In this document: positions 16,013-24,747 of the stretch, piece by piece | Layout: the number at the start of each line of letters is the position of its first letter | How positions within the stretch are numbered: the first letter of the stretch is position 1 | From: MED-G78 sp964546275 | Lineage (GTDB): Bacteria; Pseudomonadota; Gammaproteobacteria; Magnimaribacterales; D2472 | Length of the DNA stretch: 64,000 nt | NCBI GenBank assembly: GCA_964546275.1 | Contig: CAZJJG010000001.1 | Coordinates: forward strand, 1 to 64,000 | Reading direction: 5' to 3' | The notes under the pieces: model-generated | Databases searched by the model: none | What the model saw: only the letters and a program-made list of their open reading frames with translations | Told to the model about the DNA's origin: nothing | Program-made: the position numbers and the translations under genes

Positions 16013-18116
16013 GTTGCTTACATTGAAGCATAGTTCCCTTTTAATACCTTTAATTATAATAGCGAGTTGTAATATGACTAATGATAACGAGTTAACGCCA
16101 CCCTCTCCCAATAAGATCCCTTATGTTATGGAGGCTCATGGCGACACACGAGTAGATAATTATTACTGGTTAAGAGACGACACAAGATCTAAATCTGAAG
16201 TATTAAATTACTTAAAATTAGAAAATGAATATGCTGATAGCTGGTTTGATAATCGAACTGATTATAAGTCTCAAATTCTTGATGAGCTAATTAGTAGAGT
16301 TGTATCAAGCGAGACATCTTTCAAAATTAAAAAAGGTGATTATTATTATTTCAATGAGATTACAAGTGATGATCAGTTACCAAAATATTACAGATCTAAA
16401 AACGGAGTTAAAGAGTTAATTGTTAACCCTAATATTAAATTAGAAACTCAAGATTATTATTCAATTAATTCAATAGTACCTTCTTCAGATAATTCCTTAA
16501 TTGCTTTTAACGATGATGATAATGGAAGACGTGAATTTACTATCAAAATCTTAAATTCAGACTATGAATTGTTAGATGATGAGATGACGAAGACCAGTTA
16601 TGGAATTTTTTGGTCTAGTGATAATAAATATCTAATCTATCTTAAAAAAGATCCAGTAACACTTATAGCTAACCAGGTATATGTTCATGAGGTGGGAACA
16701 TCACAAGATGAGGATATTCTTATATATAAAGAAGAGGATCCTGAATTTCTTATTAATTTAAGCCAATCAAGAACTGATAAATTTATTTATATAGATATTG
16801 AAAAAACTAATGCTAATGAAATTAGGTTAATTGATACATCTAATCCTACTCTAGAACCAAAAATTGCTATAAAGCGCAGCGATAATCATCTATATACACT
16901 TGAGCATGCTGCTGATAATAGTTTCTATGTAAGATCAAACTTAGATTCCCCTAATTACAAAATTTATAAGGCAGCTAATATAAATTCAATAGGTGATTCT
17001 GTTGACGAGGTATACGCACATAATCTTGATGTGTTTATTTCAGATCATCTAATATTTGAAAACTATCTCATATTAGAAGTTAGAGAAAATGGTTTACCAG
17101 GTATTCAAAAGATTAATCTTTTTAATAATGAGCTATCTAAAATCACTTTTAATGAGGACTCTTATTATGTATCGTTAAGTTATAACGATAAAGTTAGTGA
17201 TCAAGATTTCTATTACAGCTACTCCAGCCCTACTCAGCCAGTAACAATATATTCTCAAAACTTACAAAGTGGTGACACTAAAAACTTGTGGGAAAAACAA
17301 GTTGCTAATTTTGACTCAGAAAAATATGTTACGAATAGAAAATTTATAGAAGCAAGGGATGGTGAATCTATTCCTGTGACTATTACCCATCTTAAAGATA
17401 TTGATCTAGAAAATGCTCCAATACTATTTTATGGCTATGGATCATATGGCCTTAATACCGAATCATATTTTAGAAGCTCTGTTTTACCATTACTGGAAAG
17501 AAACTTTGTTCATGTTCTGGTAAATATTAGAGGCGGCGGCGAAATGGGTAAAAGGTGGTATGAGCAAGGAAGAATGTTTAATAAATTGAATACCTTTTAT
17601 GATTTTAACGATGCTGTTAAAAGCCTGCTAAATATGGGCATTGGAAACAAGGATAAAGTCTTTGCACAAGGTGGCAGCGCTGGAGGCCTTCTAATGGGCG
17701 CTATAATCAATTTAGAGCCTGAATTATACAAAGGTGTATTAAGCGGAGTGCCTTTTGTAGATGTTCTTACAACCATGTCCGATGCAAGTATCCCCTTAAC
17801 GACTTTTGAGTGGGATGAGTGGGGAAATCCAGCAAACAAGGAAGAATACATGTATATGAAGCAGTATTCACCATATGACAATATTGCTGCTTTAAACTAC
17901 CCGGCCGTATTAGTAACATCTAGTCTTTTTGATTCACAGGTTCAATACTACGAACCAGCGAAGTACACACCAAAGCTTAGAGAATATTCAACGTCTGGAA
18001 ATCCCATACTTATGAAAATGAATCTTATTGGTGGACATGGTGGTAAAAGTGGCAGATTAAATCAGATGGAAGAAACTGCTGAAGAATATGGATTTTTACT
18101 TAATCTTTTAGATTAG
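15984..18116 (+). CDS. ptrB: Oligopeptidase B-like prolyl-oligopeptidase family lipoprotein
   Basis: A beta-propeller followed by an alpha/beta-hydrolase domain (S9 family). Catalytic serine in QGGSAGGLLMG, aspartate in SSLFDSQVQYYEP, histidine in LIGGHGGKSGR; ARDGESIPVTI and NIRGGGEMGKRWYEQG are typical of oligopeptidase B, which cuts after Arg/Lys in short peptides. The N-terminus carries a lipobox (LIIIASC), so the protein is probably anchored in the envelope, unlike the cytosolic E. coli enzyme. All candidate starts are TTG: 15984 (overlaps the previous gene by 29 bases), 16014 (2 bases after its stop) and 16023; the latter two give the most typical lipoprotein signals. No good Shine-Dalgarno sequence helps to choose. 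Confidence 0.85.
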   Translation: MKKIEFLNHKLLTLKHSSLLIPLIIIASCNMTNDNELTPPSPNKIPYVMEAHGDTRVDNYYWLRDDTRSKSEVLNYLKLENEYADSWFDNRTDYKSQILDELISRVVSSETSFKIKKGDYYYFNEITSDDQLPKYYRSKNGVKELIVNPNIKLETQDYYSINSIVPSSDNSLIAFNDDDNGRREFTIKILNSDYELLDDEMTKTSYGIFWSSDNKYLIYLKKDPVTLIANQVYVHEVGTSQDEDILIYKEEDPEFLINLSQSRTDKFIYIDIEKTNANEIRLIDTSNPTLEPKIAIKRSDNHLYTLEHAADNSFYVRSNLDSPNYKIYKAANINSIGDSVDEVYAHNLDVFISDHLIFENYLILEVRENGLPGIQKINLFNNELSKITFNEDSYYVSLSYNDKVSDQDFYYSYSSPTQPVTIYSQNLQSGDTKNLWEKQVANFDSEKYVTNRKFIEARDGESIPVTITHLKDIDLENAPILFYGYGSYGLNTESYFRSSVLPLLERNFVHVLVNIRGGGEMGKRWYEQGRMFNKLNTFYDFNDAVKSLLNMGIGNKDKVFAQGGSAGGLLMGAIINLEPELYKGVLSGVPFVDVLTTMSDASIPLTTFEWDEWGNPANKEEYMYMKQYSPYDNIAALNYPAVLVTSSLFDSQVQYYEPAKYTPKLREYSTSGNPILMKMNLIGGHGGKSGRLNQMEETAEEYGFLLNLLD

Positions 18117-18200
18117 TTGGATGATTAGACTCTGAATTTATTTAAACCTTTAGATAAGCTAATAAGATAAGCTCGGTATCCATATTTATATTTTAAATAA

Positions 18201-18226
18201 AAAAAAGCGCCCTTAGGCGCTTTTTT
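18201..18226. terminator. Bidirectional intrinsic terminator
   Basis: AAAAAAGCGCC (18201-18211), loop CTTA, GGCGCTTTTTT (18216-18226): a perfect hairpin with an A-run before and a T-run after, placed between two convergent genes and usable from either side. Confidence 0.92.
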
Positions 18227-18241
18227 AATAACTAACTAAAA

Positions 18242-18649
18242 TTAAGACTTTTTCATCCAAATTTGAGCTAACTGCATAACTACAACAGATACAATAAATA
18301 CCCACTGGACAGGCAGAACCATTGCGCTACCTACTCTAGATACGATGTTTTGTGCACCTGCAGAAAGTTCAACACCTGTATCAGCAAGAAGACTAAACGC
18401 TTCCCCAATACCCTGCACTGTAGAACCTACTTGCATAAATGTATTTAAAGTAAACATTGCTACTGATAAACAAAATGCAGTAGTAAGGACTTTAGCAAGC
18501 ATTGGTGTTGTTGAAGCATTATAGATATTATTAGTAAATCTAAATCCTACCCATATTAAAAATGCACAAGCTGCAAACCAAACTGCTTGATTAAGCATTG
18601 CAACATTTAAAAGCATCCACAGTTCGTAAACATTATCATTCCATTCCAT
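18242..18649 (-). CDS. Small multi-span membrane protein, paralogue of the gene at 7243-7623
   Basis: A 135-residue protein with three hydrophobic segments (about 20-40, 53-72 and 110-130), a basic patch FRFTNNIYNA after the first, KVLTTAFCLSVAMF in the second, and a tail MQLAQIWMKKS. Reading it against the product of 7243-7623, the first 60 aligned residues match without gaps (W..F R..NN..NA, M..KV.T..FCL.VA.F) and both end QLA..W.KK. It has a ribosome site GGAG and a strong terminator, so it is an independent unit. Function unknown; the family is not one I recognise. Confidence 0.8.
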   Translation of the reverse strand: MEWNDNVYELWMLLNVAMLNQAVWFAACAFLIWVGFRFTNNIYNASTTPMLAKVLTTAFCLSVAMFTLNTFMQVGSTVQGIGEAFSLLADTGVELSAGAQNIVSRVGSAMVLPVQWVFIVSVVVMQLAQIWMKKS

Positions 18650-18747
18650 ATTAATTCTCCAAATAATTTAATTAGTGCATTTTATATATATAACGTGAAT
18701 GTTTCAAAGTATTAATATACAAAATATGAATATATTAAAGAGTAATA

Positions 18748-19617
18748 TTAATTAGATGATGCTATTGATTTAATGAGGCTTGAGGTGTCTTGATTGCCGC
18801 CACCTTTTTCACTTAAAAGTACGTAATCATCTAGGATAGATTTTACTGTATCTAGTTGTATACCTTGGGTTTCAGCTTCTGCTATAGCTATTTTTAAGTC
18901 CTTAATCATAAGATCAATACCAAAACCAAAATCAAACTTTCCTTCTACCATGCTATGGAATCTATTATCTAGTTGCCAAGATTGAGCCGCGCCACCAGAT
19001 ATAGCATTAAATACTTTATTTAAATCCAAAGATTCTTGAGCTTGTGCAAAGTGTATTGCTTCAGAAAGTGATTTAATAACCCCTGTAATGCATATTTGAT
19101 TAACCATTTTGGTTAGCTGACCTGAACCAGAAGGTCCGATAAATTCAATTGCTTTGGAATAATTATCTAAAATGGTTTTAGTTGTAGCAAAGCAATCCTC
19201 TTCACCACCTACCATAACTGATAATTGGCCATTAATAGCTCCCGCCTCTCCACCTGAAACAGGCGCATCATAGAAATTAATATTAACATCTTTAAATTTA
19301 CTGAATAGCTTTAATACTAAATGTTTGGATGTGGTTGAATGATCAACAATACATCCATTTGGATTCATTTTAGCTAACAAATGTTTGTTCATTAGAATTT
19401 CAGATAATGCATCGTCATCCTTTAAACAAGTTATAACTAAATCTATGTTCGATGGTAAATTGGAAAGACTGTCTGAGAAGGGTTTATTATAAATAGATGA
19501 CCATTCTTTAGATTTTTTTAAAGATCTATTGAATACAGTAATATCTAGATTTGCTGTAGCTAAATGTCCAGCCATAGGAAAACCCATTCTACCCAAGCCA
19601 ATAAAAACAATTTTCAT
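18748..19617 (-). CDS. NAD(P)-dependent beta-hydroxyacid dehydrogenase (3-hydroxyisobutyrate dehydrogenase-like)
   Basis: A 289-residue enzyme with the nucleotide-binding start FIGLGRMGFPMAGHL, an asparagine-arginine cofactor site (FNRSLKKSK, favouring NADP), substrate-site motif DAPVSGGEAGA, and the catalytic lysine in GSGQLTKMVNQ. These are the family motifs of 3-hydroxyisobutyrate and tartronate-semialdehyde reductases; the exact substrate cannot be fixed. It is divergent from the yerC-his operon, with 80 bases between start codons. The palindromes in that spacer could affect both directions. Confidence 0.82.
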   Translation of the reverse strand: MKIVFIGLGRMGFPMAGHLATANLDITVFNRSLKKSKEWSSIYNKPFSDSLSNLPSNIDLVITCLKDDDALSEILMNKHLLAKMNPNGCIVDHSTTSKHLVLKLFSKFKDVNINFYDAPVSGGEAGAINGQLSVMVGGEEDCFATTKTILDNYSKAIEFIGPSGSGQLTKMVNQICITGVIKSLSEAIHFAQAQESLDLNKVFNAISGGAAQSWQLDNRFHSMVEGKFDFGFGIDLMIKDLKIAIAEAETQGIQLDTVKSILDDYVLLSEKGGGNQDTSSLIKSIASSN

Positions 19618-19660
19618 ATCTAAATTTTATACTTTTTATATATTAATAACTACAAATATT

Positions 19661-19688
19661 ATGTTACTATGTATTAACATGCTAATAC
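19661..19688 (+). promoter_or_regulatory. TrpR-like operator in front of the yerC-his operon
   Basis: GTATTAACATGCTAATAC (19671-19688) is an 18-bp imperfect palindrome (8 of 9 pairs match) ending 9 bases before the yerC start. Its outer half-sites GTATTA/TAATAC and its spacing match the E. coli TrpR operator layout (GTACTAGTTAACTAGTAC). An overlapping palindrome ATGTTA-N8-TAACAT occupies 19661-19680. As the first gene encodes a TrpR-family protein, autoregulation of the operon is the natural inference. No separate Shine-Dalgarno sequence is visible in this stretch. Confidence 0.6.
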
Positions 19689-19697
19689 AAAATAATT

Positions 19698-19967
19698 ATG
19701 AAAAATATAAATCTAAGTAAAGCAATTCTAGCTTTAAAAAAAGAGAATGAAGTGAATGACTTTTTTACAGATCTTTGCACGCCAGCTGAAATAAAAGCAC
19801 TAAATGAGCGATGGAATGTTGCTCAACTACTCTATAAAAATCAATTATCTTATAGAGATATTGCTGAAAAGCTTAAAACAAGCACTACTACTGTAACTAG
19901 AGTAGCTAGATTTTTAAGTAATGAGCCCTATCAGGGTTATAACCGAATTTTAAAAAGGCTTAACTGA
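19698..19967 (+). CDS. yerC: TrpR-family regulator, YerC/YecD (HisR) type
   Basis: An 89-residue, all-helical TrpR-like protein. The N-terminal helices carry FFTDLCTPAEIKALNERW, and the helix-turn-helix is YRDIAEKLKTSTTTVTRV, giving the normal length and layout of the YerC/YecD family. Relatives in Gram-positive bacteria regulate histidine genes, and here the gene is the first of the his operon, with its TGA sharing one base with the hisG ATG, so a histidine regulator is likely. The ligand (histidine or another signal) is unknown. Start ATG at 19698 lies directly after an operator-like palindrome. Confidence 0.85.
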   Translation: MKNINLSKAILALKKENEVNDFFTDLCTPAEIKALNERWNVAQLLYKNQLSYRDIAEKLKTSTTTVTRVARFLSNEPYQGYNRILKRLN

Positions 19968-20833
19968 TGAAAAATAGATTAACTATAGCTATTCAAGGTA
20001 AGGGGCGTTTATCTGAGGAAAGTATTAGGGTTCTCAATAAATCGGGTATTACATTTTCAACTATGAATAGAAAACTTTTGGCAAAAGCTAAAAATTATCC
20101 TATAGATATATTATTTGTGCGAGACGATGATATTCCATCTCTTGTTAGTAATGGTATTGCAGATATGGGTATCGTCGGAGAAAATGTTCTGGTAGAAAAG
20201 ACTATTCAACTAAAAAAATCTAGTATTAACAAAGTTTTAAATCTTGGTTTTTCTAGATGTAAATTATCATTTGCTACTCCAGCAATAAAGAAAATTTCAT
20301 CTTTAAAGAATAAGACGATTGCTACATCCTACCCAAATATAGTTAGAAATTATTTAAAAGAAAATAATATAAATGCAAAAGTTGTTAATTTTCATGGTTC
20401 TGTAGAGTTGACACCTTATATAGGAATTGCAGATTGCATATGTGATCTTGTTTCATCTGGAGCAACTTTAGAAGCTAATAATCTTATAGAATTTAAAACA
20501 TTGTTAGAGTCTCAGGCTGTCTTGATCATTAATAACAAACTTAATAAGTCTAAATCGCTATCCTCTAAAAAGCTTATTAAAAGAATTGAAGGCGTTGTAA
20601 ATGCTAAAGAAAGTAAGTATGTAATGCTTAATGCAAATATTTCTAATGTTAAGTCTATTTGTAAACTTCTCCCAGGCTCTGAATCGCCGACCCTAATCCC
20701 ATTAGAAGACCCTAATAAAGTTGCGATACATGCTCTCTGCCAAGAGCCTGTTTTTTGGGAAACTATGGAGAAACTTAAAGCAAAAGGTGCATCATCAATA
20801 TTAGTGATGCCTGTAGAAAAAATTCTTAACTAA
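19967..20833 (+). CDS. hisG: ATP phosphoribosyltransferase, long form
   Basis: First enzyme of histidine synthesis: condenses ATP with PRPP. Recognisable segments are AIQGKGRLSEESI at the start, ADMGIVGENVL, and the PRPP loop DLVSSGATLEANNL. Its 288 residues include the C-terminal regulatory (ACT-like) domain of the long HisG form that gives histidine feedback inhibition, ending SILVMPVEKIL; hisZ is therefore not needed. It overlaps yerC by one base and is 12 bases before hisDB. Confidence 0.95.
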   Translation: MKNRLTIAIQGKGRLSEESIRVLNKSGITFSTMNRKLLAKAKNYPIDILFVRDDDIPSLVSNGIADMGIVGENVLVEKTIQLKKSSINKVLNLGFSRCKLSFATPAIKKISSLKNKTIATSYPNIVRNYLKENNINAKVVNFHGSVELTPYIGIADCICDLVSSGATLEANNLIEFKTLLESQAVLIINNKLNKSKSLSSKKLIKRIEGVVNAKESKYVMLNANISNVKSICKLLPGSESPTLIPLEDPNKVAIHALCQEPVFWETMEKLKAKGASSILVMPVEKILN

Positions 20834-20845
20834 CCAAATAAAAAA

Positions 20846-22684
20846 ATGTTAAATAATAATGAGATATCTCATCAAGAAAATAGTGATTTATTAAAGTTTA
20901 GAGACTTAGTAATTACAAATGGTGATCAAGGTATAAATAGAATTAATAGGAATCTAGGCTTACCTGAACTTAAAAAGTTTAAGGTATCTAAATTAGATAT
21001 TAAAAAATCAGAATTACAGATAGATGATGATCTGAAGTCAGCGATCTTAATTGCAAGGGCTAATATAAGTAAAGTACACCAAGAACAAAGAATACGATTA
21101 GATTCAAAACAGATAGAAACAACAAAAGGTATAACAGTTTGGAATGAATTTAGGCCTATACAAAAAGTTGGATTGTACGTACCCGGCGGCACTACTACGT
21201 TATTTTCAGCATTATTGATGCAAGCTATACCTGCATTGATAGCTGGATGTAAGGATATAGTTATATGTACACCACCTAATGAGCAAGGAAAAATAGATCC
21301 TACCTTGTTATGGATAGCTAAACTTCTAAAAATTACAAATATATATAAAGTTGGTGGCTCTCAAGCAATTTTTGCTATGACTTATGGGACAAAATCAATT
21401 CCTAGAGTTGATAAAATATTTGGTCCTGGAAATAAATTTGTAACAAGAGCTAAACAACTAGTATCAGATGTTGTAGCAATAGATATGCCTGCTGGACCTA
21501 GCGAGGTATTTGTCGCATCAAACAATATAAATAACTCTGAATTAATTGCAGCAGATTTACTTTCTCAACTTGAGCATGGAAATGATTCAAAAGCTGTGCT
21601 CTGTTCGTCAAGCAATGAATTAATGGATCTTGTTAAAAAAAATATAGCTTATCAAGTTAATTCACTAAGTAGAGTAAGCATACTCGAAAAAAGTATAAAA
21701 AATATTACATATATATATGTAAAGGATACAGAGAAAATGATTAATGCAATAAATGAATCAGCTCCTGAGCATTTAATATTAATGGATGATAACTATGTAA
21801 ATATGATTCCGTATATAAATAATGCAGGATCCATATTTTGTGGAGCTTTGTGTCCTGAATCTTTTGGAGATTATGCGTCTGGTTCAAATCACACCCTTCC
21901 CACTTCTGGATACGCTAAGACATATTCGGGTTTAGGAGTGAAAGATTTCGGAAAAATTATCTCATTTCAATCTGCTACTGTGGAAGGCTACAATAATTTA
22001 TCTCCAGTTGTAGAAATAATGGCAGCAGCTGAAAATTTAGATGCACATGTTAATGCTGTAACCATTCGTAAAGATTTAGTAAGAAGTTTATCTAAATATG
22101 CATATGTACCTCGTACGAGTTTTATTAGCAGAAAATCAAATGAAACAAATATATTAATCAATCTCAATGTAGATGGGTCAGGAACAAATGTAATAAATAC
22201 CGGTATTGATTATTTTGATCATATGCTTCAGCAACTTTCAAAACATGGACAATTTGATATAAATATTGAGTGTATTGGCGATCTTGAAATAGATGAACAT
22301 CATTCAATTGAAGATATTGCTATTGCTTTAGGGAATGCTTTTAGATTAGCTATTGGTGATAGATCTAATATTGAAAGGTATAGTTCTAATGAAATTCTTG
22401 TTATGGATGAAACAGAATCAGTTGTATCAATTGATATGTGTACAAGAGCATTTTTAAAATTTAAAACCTCTCCATTAAGAGAATATGTAGGAGATATGCC
22501 AACTGAGATGTTTGAGCACTTCTTTATATCATTTATTAATACATTGGGTTTTACTTGTCATATTAAAACAGAAGGACAAAATTCCCATCATATTATTGAG
22601 TGCACATTTAAGGCTTTTGCTAGAGCTTTTTCAAAAGCTTTAAAGGTTACTACTAAAGACAATTCAACTAAGGGATTCTTATGA
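20846..22684 (+). CDS. hisD-hisB: Fused histidinol dehydrogenase - imidazoleglycerol-phosphate dehydratase
   Basis: One uninterrupted 612-residue frame with two enzymes. Residues 1 to about 418 are HisD: IDMPAGPSEVFVAS, zinc ligands in LSQLEHGNDS, the catalytic pair in SAPEHLIL, GDYASGSNHTLPT and the last ligand in AHVNAVTIR. Residues about 424-612 are the dehydratase half of HisB: FISRKSNETNI, DYFDHMLQQLSKHG, DEHHSIEDIAIALG and GQNSHHIIECTFKAFARA. Both have full-length active-site sets. The join (about 22100-22115) has no stop, no Shine-Dalgarno sequence and no in-frame ATG. The phosphatase half of E. coli-type HisB is absent. The stop overlaps the hisH start (ATGA). HisD normally acts last and IGP dehydratase sixth, so the fusion does not join consecutive steps. 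Confidence 0.93.
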   Translation: MLNNNEISHQENSDLLKFRDLVITNGDQGINRINRNLGLPELKKFKVSKLDIKKSELQIDDDLKSAILIARANISKVHQEQRIRLDSKQIETTKGITVWNEFRPIQKVGLYVPGGTTTLFSALLMQAIPALIAGCKDIVICTPPNEQGKIDPTLLWIAKLLKITNIYKVGGSQAIFAMTYGTKSIPRVDKIFGPGNKFVTRAKQLVSDVVAIDMPAGPSEVFVASNNINNSELIAADLLSQLEHGNDSKAVLCSSSNELMDLVKKNIAYQVNSLSRVSILEKSIKNITYIYVKDTEKMINAINESAPEHLILMDDNYVNMIPYINNAGSIFCGALCPESFGDYASGSNHTLPTSGYAKTYSGLGVKDFGKIISFQSATVEGYNNLSPVVEIMAAAENLDAHVNAVTIRKDLVRSLSKYAYVPRTSFISRKSNETNILINLNVDGSGTNVINTGIDYFDHMLQQLSKHGQFDINIECIGDLEIDEHHSIEDIAIALGNAFRLAIGDRSNIERYSSNEILVMDETESVVSIDMCTRAFLKFKTSPLREYVGDMPTEMFEHFFISFINTLGFTCHIKTEGQNSHHIIECTFKAFARAFSKALKVTTKDNSTKGFL

Positions 22685-23259
22685 GAATAGGTATATTAGA
22701 TTGTGGAGGAGCAAATCTTAATTCTATTCACTACTCACTAACAAGACTAGGAGTTAATTCCTTAATTTCGACTGATAAAAATGAATTAGATCTAACAGAC
22801 GGAATAATTCTTCCTGGTGTAGGCTCTGCTGGCAATGTTATGAAAAATTTAAAGGATAAAGACCTAATTAGTTACATAAAAAATACAAAGAAACAGGTGC
22901 TGGGAATTTGTATTGGTATGCAAATACTATATGAACATTCTGAAGAAGATGATGTTCATTGCTTAGGAATTATTAAGGGCAAAATTAAGAAATTTAAACC
23001 TACTCAAGCACTACCAGTTCCCCAAATGGGGTGGAATAATGTTAGTGATCAGAATAAAAAGCTTAGTAATCAATATTATTTTGCTAACAGCTATTATGCT
23101 CCTGTATCAGAATATACTGTTGCTACCTCATCATATATCAACGATTTTACGTCGATTTTACAAAAAGATAATTTTTTAGGGTGTCAGTTTCATCCAGAAA
23201 AATCATCTTTTGCAGGTGTTAAATTTTTAAACTACTTCATGAGCACAATATGCAAATAA
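22681..23259 (+). CDS. hisH: Imidazole glycerol phosphate synthase, glutamine amidotransferase subunit
   Basis: Class I glutaminase that feeds ammonia to HisF. Nucleophile C77 in LGICIGMQ, oxyanion strand LPGVGS, and His-Glu in QFHPEKS complete the triad; PQMGWNNV and YYFANSYYA are HisH signatures. At 192 residues it has the normal length. ATGA overlap with hisDB and 10-base overlap with hisA indicate translational coupling. Confidence 0.95.
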   Translation: MRIGILDCGGANLNSIHYSLTRLGVNSLISTDKNELDLTDGIILPGVGSAGNVMKNLKDKDLISYIKNTKKQVLGICIGMQILYEHSEEDDVHCLGIIKGKIKKFKPTQALPVPQMGWNNVSDQNKKLSNQYYFANSYYAPVSEYTVATSSYINDFTSILQKDNFLGCQFHPEKSSFAGVKFLNYFMSTICK

Positions 23260-23975
23260 TTCCAGCAATAGATTTGCTAGATTCTAAGTGTGTCCGATTA
23301 ATTAAAGGTGATTATAGTCAAGTAACTATCTACAATAATAATCCTTTGGATCAAATCAAATTATTTGAAGATCATGGTATAAAAAAAGTTCATATTGTTG
23401 ATCTAGATAGTGCTAAATCTGGTCACAATAGCCCTAATACACAGTTAATCAAAAATATTGCATCTTCAACTAATATAGAAATTCAAGTTGGCGGTGGTAT
23501 AAGGTCAATCGATAAAGCTCAACAATTATATGATATTGGCATTTCTAAAATAATTATTGGGACAGCTGGAATTGAATCTGCAAACTTTTTAACTGATTTG
23601 CTAACTATATTTAAGTCTGAATTTATTGTGGCTGGCCTTGATTTTAATATAAAAAATAAAATTCCTTTTTTAGCTACAAATGGGTGGACAAAATCAACAT
23701 CAATAAATCTATATGCTTTTCTAGAAAGCTTGCCTGAACTAAAAAATATATTAGCTACTGATATTAGTGTTGATGGAACCATGGAAGGTCCTAATATTTG
23801 TATATATAAGAAAATTTTAGATAATTTTCCTGATATAAATCTTATAGGCTCAGGTGGAATTAGTTGTCTGAGGGATATAGATGACCTAAAAGAAATAGGC
23901 TTAAATGAATGTGTTGTGGGCAAAGCTTACTATGAAGGTAAGATTAAAATTCATGAAATGATTTATGTTAACTAA
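23250..23975 (+). CDS. hisA: Phosphoribosylformimino-AICAR ribotide isomerase
   Basis: A (beta/alpha)8 barrel of 241 residues isomerising ProFAR to PRFAR. Opens IIPAIDLLDSKCVRL with catalytic Asp8; other motifs are VDLDSAKSG, QVGGGIRS, TDISVDGTMEGPN with the second catalytic Asp, and the phosphate-binding GSGGIS. It overlaps hisH by 10 and hisF by 11 bases. Confidence 0.95.
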   Translation: MQIIPAIDLLDSKCVRLIKGDYSQVTIYNNNPLDQIKLFEDHGIKKVHIVDLDSAKSGHNSPNTQLIKNIASSTNIEIQVGGGIRSIDKAQQLYDIGISKIIIGTAGIESANFLTDLLTIFKSEFIVAGLDFNIKNKIPFLATNGWTKSTSINLYAFLESLPELKNILATDISVDGTMEGPNICIYKKILDNFPDINLIGSGGISCLRDIDDLKEIGLNECVVGKAYYEGKIKIHEMIYVN

Positions 23976-24747
23976 AAGAATTATTCCTTGCCTTGATGTT
24001 AAAGATGGTCAAGTAGTCAAAGGTATACAATTTAAAAATCATATTAATGTAGGCTCCATAGTTGAGATGGCAAAAAGATATGACTATGAAGGTGCTGATG
24101 AATTAGTCTTTTATGATATTACTGCAAGCACTACAGGTGATGTTGTCTCAGAGGATTGGGTAAATAAAATTGCTAAAGAGATAAGTATTCCTTTTTGTGT
24201 TGCAGGTGGCATCAAGACTCTTTCAGATGCAAAGAGAATTCTAAATGCCGGTGCAGATAAAATATCTATTAACTCCCCCGCTCTGGAAAATCCATCACTT
24301 ATAAGGAAATTAGCGAATGAATTTGGAAGTCAGTGTGTTGTTGTTGGTATAGATAGTAAATTAGTTAACGGTGAATATATTGTTTGTGGAAAAACAGGTG
24401 ATATTAATACTCTCTATAGATCAAAATATAAAACTACAGATTGGGTAAAAATTGTAGAAGATCAAGGCGCTGGGGAAATTGTATTGAATTGCATGGATCA
24501 AGATGGAGCAAGAAATGGTTATGATATTTTACAATTATCCACAATAAGTAATTTAGTAAATATACCTTTGATAGCTTCAGGTGGAGCAGGATCAATGAAG
24601 AATTTTAAAGAGTTATTTATCCATACCAATATACATGGAGCATTGGCAGCATCCATTTTTCATAAAAAAGAAATATCTATACCTGATCTAAAAGAATATC
24701 TATTTATTAATAAAATTAATATAAGGAGAAATAATGAACTCACCTGA
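23965..24747 (+). CDS. hisF: Imidazole glycerol phosphate synthase, cyclase subunit
   Basis: A (beta/alpha)8 barrel of 260 residues; with HisH it converts PRFAR to IGP and AICAR. Motifs: RIIPCLDVKDGQVVKGI with catalytic Asp11, ELVFYDITAS, FCVAGGIK, NCMDQDGARNGYD and PLIASGGAG. It overlaps hisA by 11 bases and hisIE by 14. The ribosome site of hisIE lies inside its 3' end. Confidence 0.95.
   Translation: MLTKRIIPCLDVKDGQVVKGIQFKNHINVGSIVEMAKRYDYEGADELVFYDITASTTGDVVSEDWVNKIAKEISIPFCVAGGIKTLSDAKRILNAGADKISINSPALENPSLIRKLANEFGSQCVVVGIDSKLVNGEYIVCGKTGDINTLYRSKYKTTDWVKIVEDQGAGEIVLNCMDQDGARNGYDILQLSTISNLVNIPLIASGGAGSMKNFKELFIHTNIHGALAASIFHKKEISIPDLKEYLFINKINIRRNNELT

Noticed and set aside
23519..23923. 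A 134-codon minus-strand open frame
   Set aside because: Antisense to hisA inside a tightly coupled operon; no support as a gene.
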